Assembly (NCBI GenBank): GCA_040902535.1
Contig: JBBDXD010000011.1
Span: 1 to 34,467 of the forward strand
Length of the DNA stretch: 34,467 bases
DNA from: Dehalococcoidia bacterium
GTDB taxonomy: Bacteria; Chloroflexota; Dehalococcoidia; DSTF01; JACRBR01
Direction of reading: 5' to 3'
Part shown: positions 23,682 through 31,716 of the stretch, piece after piece
Position numbering within the stretch: position 1 is the stretch's first letter
Layout: each line of letters begins with the position of its first letter
Translations under genes and position numbers: made by a program
Notes under the pieces: model-generated
The model's input: only the letters and a program-made list of their open reading frames with translations
Databases searched by the model: none
What the model was told of the DNA's origin: nothing

Positions 23682-24602
23682 ATGAAGATCGCATTCCCCA
23701 AGCGCCGCAGCTCGAACCTTGAAGACCGGCGCGGACAGCGTGCGCGCGGCGGCGGCATCGGCCGCGCGGGCGGCATGCCAATCCCGCTGCCGGTCGGGCT
23801 TGGCGGCGGCGCGACGGGCATCCTGCTCGTCGTGCTCTTGCTGGTGCTGCAGATGTGCGTGTCCGGCGGCGGCGGCGGCGGCTTCGGGTTCGACTCGCCG
23901 CTCGACACGATCCCTCAGGTGCAGCCGGATGCTCAGCCCGGCGCGCTGCCGCAGACGTCGGCGGAGGAGGAGCAACTCGTCGACTTCGTGTCGTTCGTGC
24001 TGGACGACGTGCAGGCGATGTGGGACGAGAAGTTCTTTGAAGCGGAGATGACGTACGAGCCCGCGACGCTCGTGCTGTTCCGCGATGCCGTCGACACGGG
24101 TTGCGGCACGGCCGGCTCCGATGTGGGGCCGTTCTACTGTCCGCTCGACGAGACGGTCTACCTCGATCTCGGCTTCTTCGACGATCTGCACAACCGGTTC
24201 GGCGCACCCGGCGGCTTCGCGCAGGCGTACGTCATCGCGCACGAGATCGCGCATCACGTGCAGGACCAGACCGGGATCAGCACGCAGGTGCGGCAGCGCT
24301 CGTCGGAGGACCCGGACGTGGCGAACGAGCTATCGGTGCGGCAGGAGTTGCAGGCCGATTGTCTGGCGGGCGTGTGGGGGCAGTCGACGTACGAGCGGCA
24401 ACTCCTGGAGTCGGGCGACCTCGAGGAAGGGCTGACGGCGGCCTCGGCGATCGGCGACGACCGGCTTCAGAGCCAGGCGGGTCGCGACGTGAACCCGGAG
24501 ACGTGGACGCACGGATCGTCGGAGCAGCGTGTGGAGTGGTTCCGGCGCGGGTTCGATTCCGGTGAAGCCGGCAACTGCGACACCTTCCGCGGCGATATCT
24601 GA
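23682..24602 (+). CDS. Membrane-anchored neutral zinc metallopeptidase (YpfJ family)
   Basis: A 306-residue protein. A Gly/Arg-rich N-terminus is followed by one membrane helix (about 46-58, GILLVVLLLVLQM) and an external domain. The zinc site HEIAHH is at 187-192 and the third ligand Glu is in RQELQAD (Glu about 222). FRDAVDTGCG, GPFYCPLDETVYLDL and WFRRGFDSGEAGNCDTF are segments typical of the 'putative neutral zinc metallopeptidase' family. The substrate is unknown. The gene starts just outside the att site, so it is probably the original neighbour of tRNA-Asn. Confidence 0.9.
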   Translation: MKIAFPKRRSSNLEDRRGQRARGGGIGRAGGMPIPLPVGLGGGATGILLVVLLLVLQMCVSGGGGGGFGFDSPLDTIPQVQPDAQPGALPQTSAEEEQLVDFVSFVLDDVQAMWDEKFFEAEMTYEPATLVLFRDAVDTGCGTAGSDVGPFYCPLDETVYLDLGFFDDLHNRFGAPGGFAQAYVIAHEIAHHVQDQTGISTQVRQRSSEDPDVANELSVRQELQADCLAGVWGQSTYERQLLESGDLEEGLTAASAIGDDRLQSQAGRDVNPETWTHGSSEQRVEWFRRGFDSGEAGNCDTFRGDI

Positions 24603-24920
24603 GCCGGGGTGTACAGCGCCGTCCGCGGCCGCCGTCCTGTGTAAATATTTCGCTTGACACCAACTGATGATCGTGTCACGGTAGCCATCTCGCGCTTCTG
24701 ATACGCTCGAAATAGCGAAACTTGGGAGCAAATGTACACCCTGCGGATGTGACCCGCAGGGTGCATCTGCAGCGGAGTCCTTAGGCGAGCCACGCTGCCC
24801 GCATAGTTTACTCATGATTCACGTTCGGTTGCGGGTGTCGGATGGATTCCGGGAAAGGGGGTGGCCCCGAGTCTAACCGTACCTTGACGCCCCGCAACGT
24901 AGACAAAGAGGAGTAACCAC
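24603..24920. other. Intergenic region with a strong hairpin
   Basis: About 320 bases without a supported gene. A perfect 10-bp hairpin (24737-24763) sits in the middle. A TTGACA at 24654 lacks a good -10 partner. Confidence 0.5.
24737..24763. terminator. Hairpin between metallopeptidase and secreted-protein genes
   Basis: CACCCTGCGG pairs fully with CCGCAGGGTG around a 7-base loop. It lies 135 bases after the metallopeptidase stop. It could be a terminator or part of the leader of the next transcript. Confidence 0.5.
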
Positions 24921-25349
24921 ATGCGTAAGTACGCTCTCATCGCGGCCGCCATGGTGGCGCTCGTCGGTGGCGCCGTTGCCGTCTGGGCGGCCTACGACGT
25001 CACCGGTTCTTCCGGCGGCCAGGGCTTCACGTCCGGCTCGGCCGCGAACCTCAGCCCCGACCCCGACGAAAGTGACCTGAGTGGCATCTTGCCGGGTCAA
25101 AGCCGGTCCGTCGACGTCCTCGTCACGAACCCGAACGCCGTCGGCGTGTCGCTGTTGACCGTCGACCTGACGTTCAATGACGGCGGGCTATGCGCCTTCA
25201 CGACGACTCCCTGGACGACGCCCATCGCGTTGGCCGGGGGAGCTTCTGTAGGCGTCGTCGTCGGCGTCAGCATGGGCAACGCCGACCCAAGTTGCGAAGG
25301 CAACGCCGGCCTCCTCGTGACTGCGACCGCAACCGGCACCATGCCGTAG
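24921..25349 (+). CDS. Secreted protein with AAYDVTG motif, first of a pair
   Basis: A 142-residue exported protein with AGAGGAG before the ATG. The signal peptide is RKYALIAAAMVALVGGAVAV, and AAYDVTGSSGGQGFTSGSA follows. The mature part is a beta-sandwich-like domain (VDVLVTNPNAVGVSLLTVDL, then SVGVVVGVSM) with three Cys (GLCAFTT, SCEGN). The next gene begins with the same membrane-edge motif AAYDVTG, so the two are probably related in export or assembly. It is unrecognised; a surface or filament subunit is possible. Confidence 0.75.
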   Translation: MRKYALIAAAMVALVGGAVAVWAAYDVTGSSGGQGFTSGSAANLSPDPDESDLSGILPGQSRSVDVLVTNPNAVGVSLLTVDLTFNDGGLCAFTTTPWTTPIALAGGASVGVVVGVSMGNADPSCEGNAGLLVTATATGTMP

Positions 25350-25367
25350 CCATCAGGAGAGTTCTGC

Positions 25368-25399
25368 ACGGGGGCGCGAGCCGCTCATCGCGCCCCCGT
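25368..25399 (+). terminator. Hairpin between the two AAYDVTG genes
   Basis: A perfect 11-bp stem (ACGGGGGCGCG / CGCGCCCCCGT) with a 10-base loop. It ends 13 bases before the next ATG, so it may lower read-through from the first gene to the second rather than fully separate them. Confidence 0.55.
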
Positions 25400-25412
25400 C
25401 AGGGACCGTTCG

Positions 25413-26288
25413 ATGCCAACACTCCTGCGCAGAGGCGCTCGCTACCTGCTCCCGCTGCTGCTCGTCATTGCGATTCCGATCGTGGTGCTGGCGGCGTATG
25501 ACGTCACGGGCGTGTCCGACCCCGAGCCGTTCGGCGTGGGCAGCCTGCCGACGCAGACGTCGACGCCAGCCATCGCGGCGACATCGACCGCTTCGCCTAC
25601 GGCGACTGCTACCGCCACCAGCACGGCGACCGCCACGGAAACCGCGACGCCGCGCGCATGCGGCGCCGTCGCCGATGCGAGCCTCGAGTTCCGGCCCGAC
25701 GAGATCAAACGCGACGGCGACGGTCCGTTCGATGTCGTGCTCAAGCTGCGCAACAGCGGCAGCCAGAGCTACGCGGTCGACGTCGTGCTGGCGTTGGACA
25801 CGACGAAGGGAGCAACCTACCTCGATCGCGTTGATCTCCCGGGAGGCGCGACGTGGGCGATCGGCGGTGCGCCCGGCTCCGCTACGCTCGCAATCGGCGA
25901 CATCGCGCCGCGCGGCGAGGTGAGCGTGGCGCTTCGCATCCACATGCTCGCAAGCTGGACCGCCGCGGAGGACCTCGAAGCGAAGATCCGCGTCTCAATT
26001 CATTCTGCGCTGTGTTTGCGCCATCCGTCGCTGGCGCGTGCCACGATCACGCTCGAGAGAGACGACGACAAGCACGGGCATCATGGCATTGCGGAAGACG
26101 CTCCACTTCAATCGGATACCCCGGACTCGGCGGACGAGACTTCGACCGCGTCTGCGACGGTCACGCCGTCATCGCCCGCCGGCGATGAGAGCGCGACGCC
26201 GGCGCCCACGAACACGATGGCCGCGGAGCCGACCGCCACGTCTACACCGAGTCCCACGCCCGAGGAATCTCAAGAAGACCCGCCGTAG
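25413..26288 (+). CDS. Secreted/surface protein with AAYDVTG motif and Thr/Ser/Pro-rich linkers
   Basis: A 291-residue protein. The N-terminal membrane segment (YLLPLLLVIAIPIVVLAAYD) leads into VTGVSDPEPF, paralleling the preceding protein. A low-complexity Thr/Ala/Ser linker (about 48-80) comes next, then a DUF11/Ig-like domain (FDVVLKLRNSGSQSYAVDVV, GEVSVALRIHMLA). The tail is rich in Thr, Pro, Ser, Asp and Glu (ATPAPTNTMAAEPTATSTPS). There is no sortase motif or C-terminal membrane helix. It is likely anchored by its N-terminus with the tail outside. Function is unknown. Confidence 0.75.
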   Translation: MPTLLRRGARYLLPLLLVIAIPIVVLAAYDVTGVSDPEPFGVGSLPTQTSTPAIAATSTASPTATATATSTATATETATPRACGAVADASLEFRPDEIKRDGDGPFDVVLKLRNSGSQSYAVDVVLALDTTKGATYLDRVDLPGGATWAIGGAPGSATLAIGDIAPRGEVSVALRIHMLASWTAAEDLEAKIRVSIHSALCLRHPSLARATITLERDDDKHGHHGIAEDAPLQSDTPDSADETSTASATVTPSSPAGDESATPAPTNTMAAEPTATSTPSPTPEESQEDPP

Positions 26289-26483
26289 CGTTCGCGCGGC
26301 CGCCTGGCGCCCGAGCTTAGCCGCCGGCGCCTGCGGTCGGGCGGCGGAGCGACCGGCCTTCGCGACCGGCCCCAGTTTCGCTGGCTGTAATGATTCGCCC
26401 CTGTAACGCACAAAAGTAGTGGTCTCGGCGTCCAGAGCGGCGCTGGCGGCAGTATCATGTGTTCTCGTTCGCAGGAGGTCGAT

Positions 26484-27695
26484 ATGTACGACGCAATTAT
26501 CGTTGGCTCGCGATGCGCGGGCTCTCCGACCGCCATGCTGCTGGCCCGCAAGGGCTACCGGGTGCTGTTGCTGGATAAGGCGACGTTCCCGAGCGACACG
26601 GTTTCCACGCACGTGATCTGGCCACACGGCGCCGAGGTCATGGACCGCTGGGGTCTGTGGGATCGGCTCGCGGCGACGGGCTGCCCGCCGATCGGGTTGA
26701 AGATGATCTTCGACGTCGGGCCGTTCGCGCTCAAGGGCGGCGTCAGGGACACGAACGGCGGCAGAGGAGGATTCTGTCCGCGGCGCACCGTGCTCGACAA
26801 GCTGCTGGTGGATGCCGCGGTCGAGAGTGGCGCCGAATTGCGCGACGAGTTCAGCGTCACGGACCTGATCTGGCGCGACGACGCGGTCGTCGGGATCCGC
26901 GGACACGCGCGAAACGGCGAGACCGTCGAGGAGCAGGCGCGCATCGTCGTCGGGGCGGACGGCGCACACTCGTTCGTGGCGAAGGCCGTACAGGCGCCGG
27001 AGTACAACACGCTGCCGCCGCTGATCACCTTCTACTACAGCTACTTCAGCGGCGTCGACGCGGAAGACATCGAGCAGTACGTGCTGCCGTGCGAAGGCGC
27101 CGCGTACTTCCCCACGCACGACGACCTGACGCTCGTCGCAACCGCCTGGCAGTGCAAGAGGTTCCAGGAGATTCGCACGGACATCGAAGGCAACTTCATG
27201 CAGGTGCACGGGAAGATCCCTCGTCTCAAAGAGCGGCTGGCGGGCGCCCGGCGCGAAGAGAACTGGGCCGGCACTGCGGGCGTTGCCAATTATTTCCGCC
27301 GTCCCTTCGGATCCGGCTGGGCGCTCGTCGGCGACGCCGGATATGACAAGGATCCACTGACCGCGCAGGGCATCAGCGACTCGTTCATCGATGCCGAGAA
27401 TCTGACGGAGGCGATCGACGCAGGATTCTCCGGATCGCTGCCGTTGATGGACGCGCTGGCAGACTACGAGACGCGCCGGAACGAGCGTGCGATGCCCATC
27501 TATCACTTCACGTGCCAACTGGCGACGCTGGAGCCGCCGCCGCCTGAGATGCAGGCGCTGTTTGGAGCGCTGCATAGCAGCCAGGAGGCGACGGACCAGT
27601 TCTTCTCCGCTCTCACCGGGTCGCTGCCGCTCCCGGCGTTCATGGATCCGGCGAACATCGGGAAGATCATGGCATCGGCCGGCGCGCCTTCGTAG
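26484..27695 (+). CDS. FAD-dependent monooxygenase-type oxidoreductase (PHBH/geranylgeranyl-reductase-like)
   Basis: A 403-residue flavoprotein. The ATG is chosen from CAGGAGG 6 bases upstream. The N-terminal FAD motif reads YDAIIVGSRCAGSPTAMLLA, with a Ser-Arg-Cys variant of GxGxxG, followed by VLLLDKATFPSD. The mid-segment VVGADGAHSFVAKAV contains the DG motif of the family. The second FAD motif is WALVGDAGYDKDPLTAQGIS. Domain order matches PHBH-fold hydroxylases and related reductases. The substrate is not readable. It stands alone, with a short gap on each side. Confidence 0.9.
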   Translation: MYDAIIVGSRCAGSPTAMLLARKGYRVLLLDKATFPSDTVSTHVIWPHGAEVMDRWGLWDRLAATGCPPIGLKMIFDVGPFALKGGVRDTNGGRGGFCPRRTVLDKLLVDAAVESGAELRDEFSVTDLIWRDDAVVGIRGHARNGETVEEQARIVVGADGAHSFVAKAVQAPEYNTLPPLITFYYSYFSGVDAEDIEQYVLPCEGAAYFPTHDDLTLVATAWQCKRFQEIRTDIEGNFMQVHGKIPRLKERLAGARREENWAGTAGVANYFRRPFGSGWALVGDAGYDKDPLTAQGISDSFIDAENLTEAIDAGFSGSLPLMDALADYETRRNERAMPIYHFTCQLATLEPPPPEMQALFGALHSSQEATDQFFSALTGSLPLPAFMDPANIGKIMASAGAPS

Positions 27696-27835
27696 CGACT
27701 TCCGGCGGGTTCAATCGATCCGCCGACACCGCGTCACAGGACGGGCTTGCGCGCAGTTGCGCTCGCGGGCTGAAGGTCCGCGGCCGGAAGTCGGCCCGCG
27801 CCAACGGGAGTGGGCAGCGGGAAGCTCCCGCACGT

Positions 27836-28384
27836 TCATCGCACCATGCCGTACATCTTGTTCTGCTTGGTCATCTTCAGGAAGTAGCGCAGGCGCTTCT
27901 CGGATTCCTCCGGCCGCTGCTTCATGGATCCGACGATCCAGCCGATGCGAATGCGCTTGTAGCTTTCGGGGAAGCGCTGGAAGTTCTCCCAGGTCTCGCG
28001 GTCCTTCTTCAACTCGCGCAGGATGTCTTTCGGGATCACGAACTTTGTGTCGAGATCGCCGGCGGCGGCTAGCCCCGCGGGTGTCATGCTGCCGGCATCG
28101 ATGAGCCTGCGGACGCGCTCCTTGTTTAGCTCGGAGAGCGGGCTGTTAGGCCGCCTCGGCGTGAAGCGCTGGGCGCGGCTTTCGGGGCCGTGCGGTTTGA
28201 GATTGCTGTCGATCCAGCCGAAGCACAGCGCCTCTTCGACGGCGTCGTTGTACGGGATCGACGGTTTGTTGCTCGCCTTCGTGTAGTAGACGAGCCAGAT
28301 CTCCTTCGCGGTCGCGGCGTGTTTTTCGAGCCACTTGCGCCACGCGCGACGGTCTTTGGCGTACAGCGTCTCGCCGAGTTCCAT
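27836..28384 (-). CDS. YdeI/OmpD-associated family protein
   Basis: A 182-residue protein. ETLYAKDRRAWRKWLEKHAA, EIWLVYYTKASNKPSIPYND, AVEEALCFGWIDSNLKPHG and RFTPRRPNSPLSELNKERVR are the hallmark run of the YdeI family, followed by a DUF1905-like C-terminal part (FVIPKDILRELKKD). E. coli YdeI has been linked to antimicrobial-peptide resistance, but the biochemical role is unknown. The ATG before ELGETLY was chosen; a TTG 12 codons earlier is possible. It is convergent with the FAD oxidoreductase gene. Confidence 0.88.
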   Translation of the reverse strand: MELGETLYAKDRRAWRKWLEKHAATAKEIWLVYYTKASNKPSIPYNDAVEEALCFGWIDSNLKPHGPESRAQRFTPRRPNSPLSELNKERVRRLIDAGSMTPAGLAAAGDLDTKFVIPKDILRELKKDRETWENFQRFPESYKRIRIGWIVGSMKQRPEESEKRLRYFLKMTKQNKMYGMVR

Positions 28385-28465
28385 GCGCGTATCGTGGATG
28401 AACGAGCGCCGGCGGATCAAGCCGCAGGGGACGAGCGCGGGAAGCGGCGGACGCCAGCGATCGGA

Positions 28466-28996
28466 TTACTTGCGGCCGTTGGCGCCGTTCTTCTTGAGTT
28501 CGGCCTCCGTCGGGGCGAGGAGCGTGCCCCGGCAGCCCGCGGCGCCGCACCGGCAGCCATAGGACTCTCGCCAACCCTTCGGTCGGCGCCCGGGCAGGTC
28601 GAGGTTGTAGTCGTACGTCAGCTCTTCATCGGCCTCGATGGTGCGGATCGCCTTGATCCAGATGTGACGCCGCTCGATCACGGACTCGCAGTTGGGCTCG
28701 CAGGAATGGTTGATGTAGCGGGCCACGTTGCCCTTCCACGTCGCATCGACCACGAGGCGGTCATCGACCGTGAACAAGAAGGTATGCGCCGGATTCGCGA
28801 GCCGCGCGTAGCGCTGGTCGGACTCGCGCGGCGTGATGCGCTCGCCCAGGTACTCGATGACGGGCGCGCCCTTACGGATGCGCTTCAGCGCGAAGACGCC
28901 CATACCCTGCATGGGAGAGCGTCGCACTTCGAGGAGGCCGTTATCGGAGAGGACGCCGTGTGCCCACGCCGCTGCAGGAATCTTGGTCTTCGGCAC
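28466..28996 (-). CDS. SET-domain protein-lysine methyltransferase
   Basis: A 176-residue protein. The SET domain starts with QGMGVFALKRIRKGAPVIEY, continues to the AdoMet-binding pseudoknot motif NHSCEPNC (96-103), and includes the catalytic Tyr region ELTYDYN (125-131). A post-SET cysteine set follows (CRC at 148-150, Cys 155), and with the NHSC Cys it may hold one zinc. The protein is essentially a bare SET domain. Targets of bacterial SET proteins are poorly known. The GTG start lacks a clear ribosome binding site. The YdeI-like gene downstream is 81 bases away on the same strand. Confidence 0.9.
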   Translation of the reverse strand: MPKTKIPAAAWAHGVLSDNGLLEVRRSPMQGMGVFALKRIRKGAPVIEYLGERITPRESDQRYARLANPAHTFLFTVDDRLVVDATWKGNVARYINHSCEPNCESVIERRHIWIKAIRTIEADEELTYDYNLDLPGRRPKGWRESYGCRCGAAGCRGTLLAPTEAELKKNGANGRK

Positions 28997-29023
28997 GCTG
29001 CTGCTGTCGTTTCCAGAACTGCG

Positions 29024-29263
29024 TTACTGCACGTATCGCTCGACTGTGTTCGGATCCCGCACGCGTGCGGTATCGGGATCTTGCCCCGCGTGCCGCCTGC
29101 CGCGCCGTTGGCGGAGCAGGTCCCAGCACTGGTCGAGCTGGACCTCGAGTTTGTCCAGCCGCTCGTGCCTTTCGGGCGCGGCCTCGGCATTCGTCTCTTC
29201 CAGCAGCGCGTGCTCCTCATCCACCAACCTCTGGATCGTGGCGAGAAGGTCTTTGTCGTCCAT
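29024..29263 (-). CDS. DUF2630 family protein
   Basis: A 79-residue protein. It starts MDDKDLLATIQRLVDEEHAL, then LDKLEVQLDQCWDLLRQRRG, and ends with DPDTARVRDPNTVERYVQ, a near-textbook DUF2630 layout. Two helices with an even charge pattern suggest a short coiled coil. Function is unknown. GAGGTG lies 3 bases before the ATG. It may share a transcript with the SET-domain gene 27 bases downstream. Confidence 0.9.
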   Translation of the reverse strand: MDDKDLLATIQRLVDEEHALLEETNAEAAPERHERLDKLEVQLDQCWDLLRQRRGRRHAGQDPDTARVRDPNTVERYVQ

Positions 29264-29357
29264 GTGCACCTCGAAGCAGTCTTCAAAGCAGCATAGGCCC
29301 GCGTGCCAGCGGGCTACAGCTTCGCGGGAAGACGGCTTACTTGCAAGTGCGTTTCAA

Positions 29358-29960
29358 TTAGCGCTCGATGACGAGGCGCGAGAGGTCCGCGTCCGGACGC
29401 GGTTTCGGCGCCGCGGCCTCGGCGGGATAGCCGAGCACGATGAACGCCTGCGCGACGTAGTCCTCCGGAAGATCGAGCGCCTCTCGGCACGCCTCCGGCG
29501 CGAAGAGCGGCGCCGAGATCCAGTAGGACGCCAGCCCCGTCGCGTGCGCGGCGAGCATCATGTTCTGCATCGCGGCGCCGATCGACTGTTGCGCCATCGC
29601 CCACTCGTTGCGCGCGCGCCGCTCATCGGGCCATGCGCGCAGGCCTTCATTCGTCAGGCATGCGAGCACGAGCGCGGGCGCGGACGTGATTTGGCGCTCA
29701 GACTTGCGCAGCAGGCGATCGATGAGGGCCGGCGGATGGCCGTCGCGCTCGAGGTCGGCGCGCCAGGCTTCGCCCATGAATTGCACGAGCTTCGGGCGCG
29801 ATCGCGGCAGCACGAGGACGTAACGCCATGGCCGCGTGTGGTGCGGCGCCGGCGCCAGCACGGCGAGTTGCAGCACATCGTCGATGATGTCGTGCGGCAC
29901 GGGGCGGTCGGCGAGTTGCCGCAGCGACCGGCGCGTGCGAATCGCCTCGATGACGTCCAT
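29358..29960 (-). CDS. Nitroreductase-family protein, resembling the C-terminal FMN domain of FbiB
   Basis: A 200-residue protein. It begins DVIEAIRTRRSLRQLADRPV and has APAPHHTRPWRYVLV, AMAQQSIGAAMQNMMLAAHA followed by TGLASYW, and FIVLGYPAEAAAPKPRPD. These are the FMN-binding signatures of the nitroreductase fold, and the APxPHxxxPWRF phrase is typical of the FbiB C-terminal domain. In actinobacteria that domain reduces dehydro-F420-0 during F420 synthesis. The start overlaps the cofC stop by one base (TGATG), so the three genes cofD-cofC-this form an operon. The CofE ligase half of FbiB is absent here. Confidence 0.87.
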   Translation of the reverse strand: MDVIEAIRTRRSLRQLADRPVPHDIIDDVLQLAVLAPAPHHTRPWRYVLVLPRSRPKLVQFMGEAWRADLERDGHPPALIDRLLRKSERQITSAPALVLACLTNEGLRAWPDERRARNEWAMAQQSIGAAMQNMMLAAHATGLASYWISAPLFAPEACREALDLPEDYVAQAFIVLGYPAEAAAPKPRPDADLSRLVIER

Positions 29961-30628
29961 CAGCGCGCCTGCGCGGCGTAATGCGCCCGCGCTTCGAGCC
30001 AGCCGGCCGTCGCGGCGCCGAGCGGCAAGCCGGGGAGCGCGGCGAGGTCCTCGGGGGCGTCGACGTCGAACGCCAGCCGTTCGTTCGTCAGTTCGACGAT
30101 CTCGACCTGCGCCTGCGCGGCGGCGGCGATGTGCGCTTCGGCGCTATCGACGCCGAAGCGCATGGGCAGCGCTTCCGGCGGGCGCATGGCGAGCGCGTTG
30201 GTGCCGTTGTCACGCGCGCGGACGATGACGGCGCGCGCACCCGCATCGCCAAGCGCTTCGACGACGCCGCGAATGTCGTCGGCACGGACGAGCGGGATGT
30301 CGGCGGGGAGGATCGTCAACTCCGCGACCGCGACGCGACGCGCCATGTAGCGCTGAGCGAACGTGAGGCCGTCGTTGAGGCCGCTGAGCGTCGCAGGCTC
30401 GGCGAGCGGCTTGGCGCCGAGTTCGCGGGCGTGCCAGAAGACCTCGCTGTCGCTGCTCACGACGGCGATCAGGTCGAAGCACGCGCTTTCGCGACATGCC
30501 GTGATGACGTCGGTGAGCATGGCGAGCGCCAGTTCGGAGCGCGCCTCGCGGTCGAGCACGCCGGCGAGGCGCATCTTCGCGCCGGCCAGGTCTTTCATGG
30601 GGATCAGGGCGCCGCGCATGGCACTCAT
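29960..30628 (-). CDS. cofC: Phospholactate/phosphoenolpyruvate guanylyltransferase CofC/FbiD
   Basis: A 222-residue protein with the nucleotidyltransferase opening ALIPMKDLAGAKMRLAGVLD. LTILPADIPLV (the metal/GTP site), VRARDNGTNALAMRPP and MRFGVDSAEAH match the CofC family. It activates 2-phospho-L-lactate or PEP with GTP to give the donor used by CofD in F420 assembly. The start overlaps the cofD stop (ATGA), which supports joint translation. Which of the two substrates is used cannot be told from sequence. Confidence 0.92.
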   Translation of the reverse strand: MSAMRGALIPMKDLAGAKMRLAGVLDREARSELALAMLTDVITACRESACFDLIAVVSSDSEVFWHARELGAKPLAEPATLSGLNDGLTFAQRYMARRVAVAELTILPADIPLVRADDIRGVVEALGDAGARAVIVRARDNGTNALAMRPPEALPMRFGVDSAEAHIAAAAQAQVEIVELTNERLAFDVDAPEDLAALPGLPLGAATAGWLEARAHYAAQAR

Positions 30629-31551
30629 TGAACCGCGCCGAGCGTGACTTCGGCCAGCGCGCGCTTTTCGTCCGGCCCGCGCATGATCGTCTGCGCGACG
30701 ACGGCGCGCACGCCCGCCGCTTCGACTTCCGGCGCCAGGGCGCGGTCGACCTCGTCGATCACGAGCACCTCCAGGAAATCCGCGTAGGCTCTCGCCACGC
30801 CCGCCGCGCTGGGCTCGATGCCGAGCGAGGCCATCATGCGGTCCGCCGGCCCCTTGATCGTCTTGCCGCCGACGATCGGGCTGATGCCAATGACGCGCGC
30901 CGTCGTCTGGTTCAGCGCGTCACGGACGCCGCGCACCGCCAGCAGCGGCCCGATGCTGACGACCGGGTTGCTCGGCGCGACCGCGATGACATCGGCGGTG
31001 AGGATCGCGGGCAGCACGCCGGGTGCCGGCCGCGCGACGTCGATGCCGTCGAAGCGCACGCTCACCACGTCGTCCTGGGTGCGGCGCTTCACGAAGTACT
31101 CCTGGAACGACAACTCGCCGGCGTCCGTCATGACCATCGTGCGCACGCGGTCGTCGGTGACGGGCAGGATCGTCATGTCCAGTCCGAACGCTTCCGCGAT
31201 CGAGCGCGTCGCGTCCGAAAGCGACGCACCCTTGTGCAGCATCTGCGTGCGATGCGCGAGCGTCGCCAGGTCGGCGTCGCCGAGGTTGAACCACGTGTCG
31301 TACCCGAAGCGCTTGAGCGCGCCAAGCGCGTTGTACGTCTCGCCGGCGAGCCCCCAGCCCTGCTCCGCATCGACGGCGTGGGCAAGCGTGTAGATGACGA
31401 TGTCGATGTCCGGCGACACGCGCAGCCCGAAGAAGTCCTCGTCGTCGCCGATGTTCGAGATGACGGTGATGTCTTCCTGCGGCATGACCTGCACAAGGCC
31501 TTCGAGGAAGCGCGCCGCCCCGACGCCGCCGGCCAGCACGGTGACGTTCAC
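30625..31551 (-). CDS. cofD: 2-phospho-L-lactate (PEP) transferase CofD/FbiA
   Basis: A 308-residue protein. The start at GTG (NVTVLAGGVGAARFLEGLVQ) places the glycine-rich loop at the N-terminus as in the family. It continues ISNIGDDEDFFGLRVSPDID, WGLAGETYNALGALKRFGYD, TWFNLGDADLATLAHRTQML, then APSNPVVSIGPLLAVRGVRD and ISPIVGGKTIKGPADRMM. It joins the lactyl- or PEP-nucleotide to the deazaflavin Fo to form F420-0. It is the first gene of the cofD-cofC-nitroreductase operon. The Fo synthase and CofE ligase genes are not in the window. Confidence 0.94.
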   Translation of the reverse strand: MNVTVLAGGVGAARFLEGLVQVMPQEDITVISNIGDDEDFFGLRVSPDIDIVIYTLAHAVDAEQGWGLAGETYNALGALKRFGYDTWFNLGDADLATLAHRTQMLHKGASLSDATRSIAEAFGLDMTILPVTDDRVRTMVMTDAGELSFQEYFVKRRTQDDVVSVRFDGIDVARPAPGVLPAILTADVIAVAPSNPVVSIGPLLAVRGVRDALNQTTARVIGISPIVGGKTIKGPADRMMASLGIEPSAAGVARAYADFLEVLVIDEVDRALAPEVEAAGVRAVVAQTIMRGPDEKRALAEVTLGAVQ

Positions 31552-31606
31552 GTTCCGCTTTCCATCGGCGATGTCTCGGACGCACCGCAATCAACACTCG
31601 GTAGCT

Positions 31607-31633
31607 CCCCCTCTCCGCCTGACGGAGAGGGGG
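31607..31633. terminator. REP-like palindrome between mutS2 and cofD
   Basis: CCCCCTCTCCG and CGGAGAGGGGG form a perfect 11-bp stem with a 5-base loop. It is flanked by a second G-run. It could end the mutS2 transcript, or be a dispersed palindrome of the REP type. Confidence 0.55.
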
Positions 31634-31680
31634 TCGGGGGGTGAGGTTCGCCGTAACGCGCCGCCGATCTCAATGCTGGC

Positions 31681-31716
31681 ACTACTGAAAACTGATGACT
31701 TACAACTGACAACTAA
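31681..31716 (+). repeat. Heptad intergenic repeat, site 5
   Basis: TACTGAA, AACTGAT, GACTTAC, AACTGAC, AACTAAA: five heptads of the same family as the other four tracts. It touches the mutS2 stop codon. Confidence 0.65.

Noticed and set aside
23152-24207. Minus-strand ORF with a tail reading VKNYRNGTNHYVACSVRCG
   Set aside because: The tail looks protein-like, but most of the ORF is an antisense reading of the metallopeptidase gene and lacks a plausible start; not enough to call a gene.
26169-27575. 468-residue minus-strand ORF opposite the FAD oxidoreductase
   Set aside because: Arg-rich shadow of a gene with two good FAD motifs and a strong ribosome binding site.
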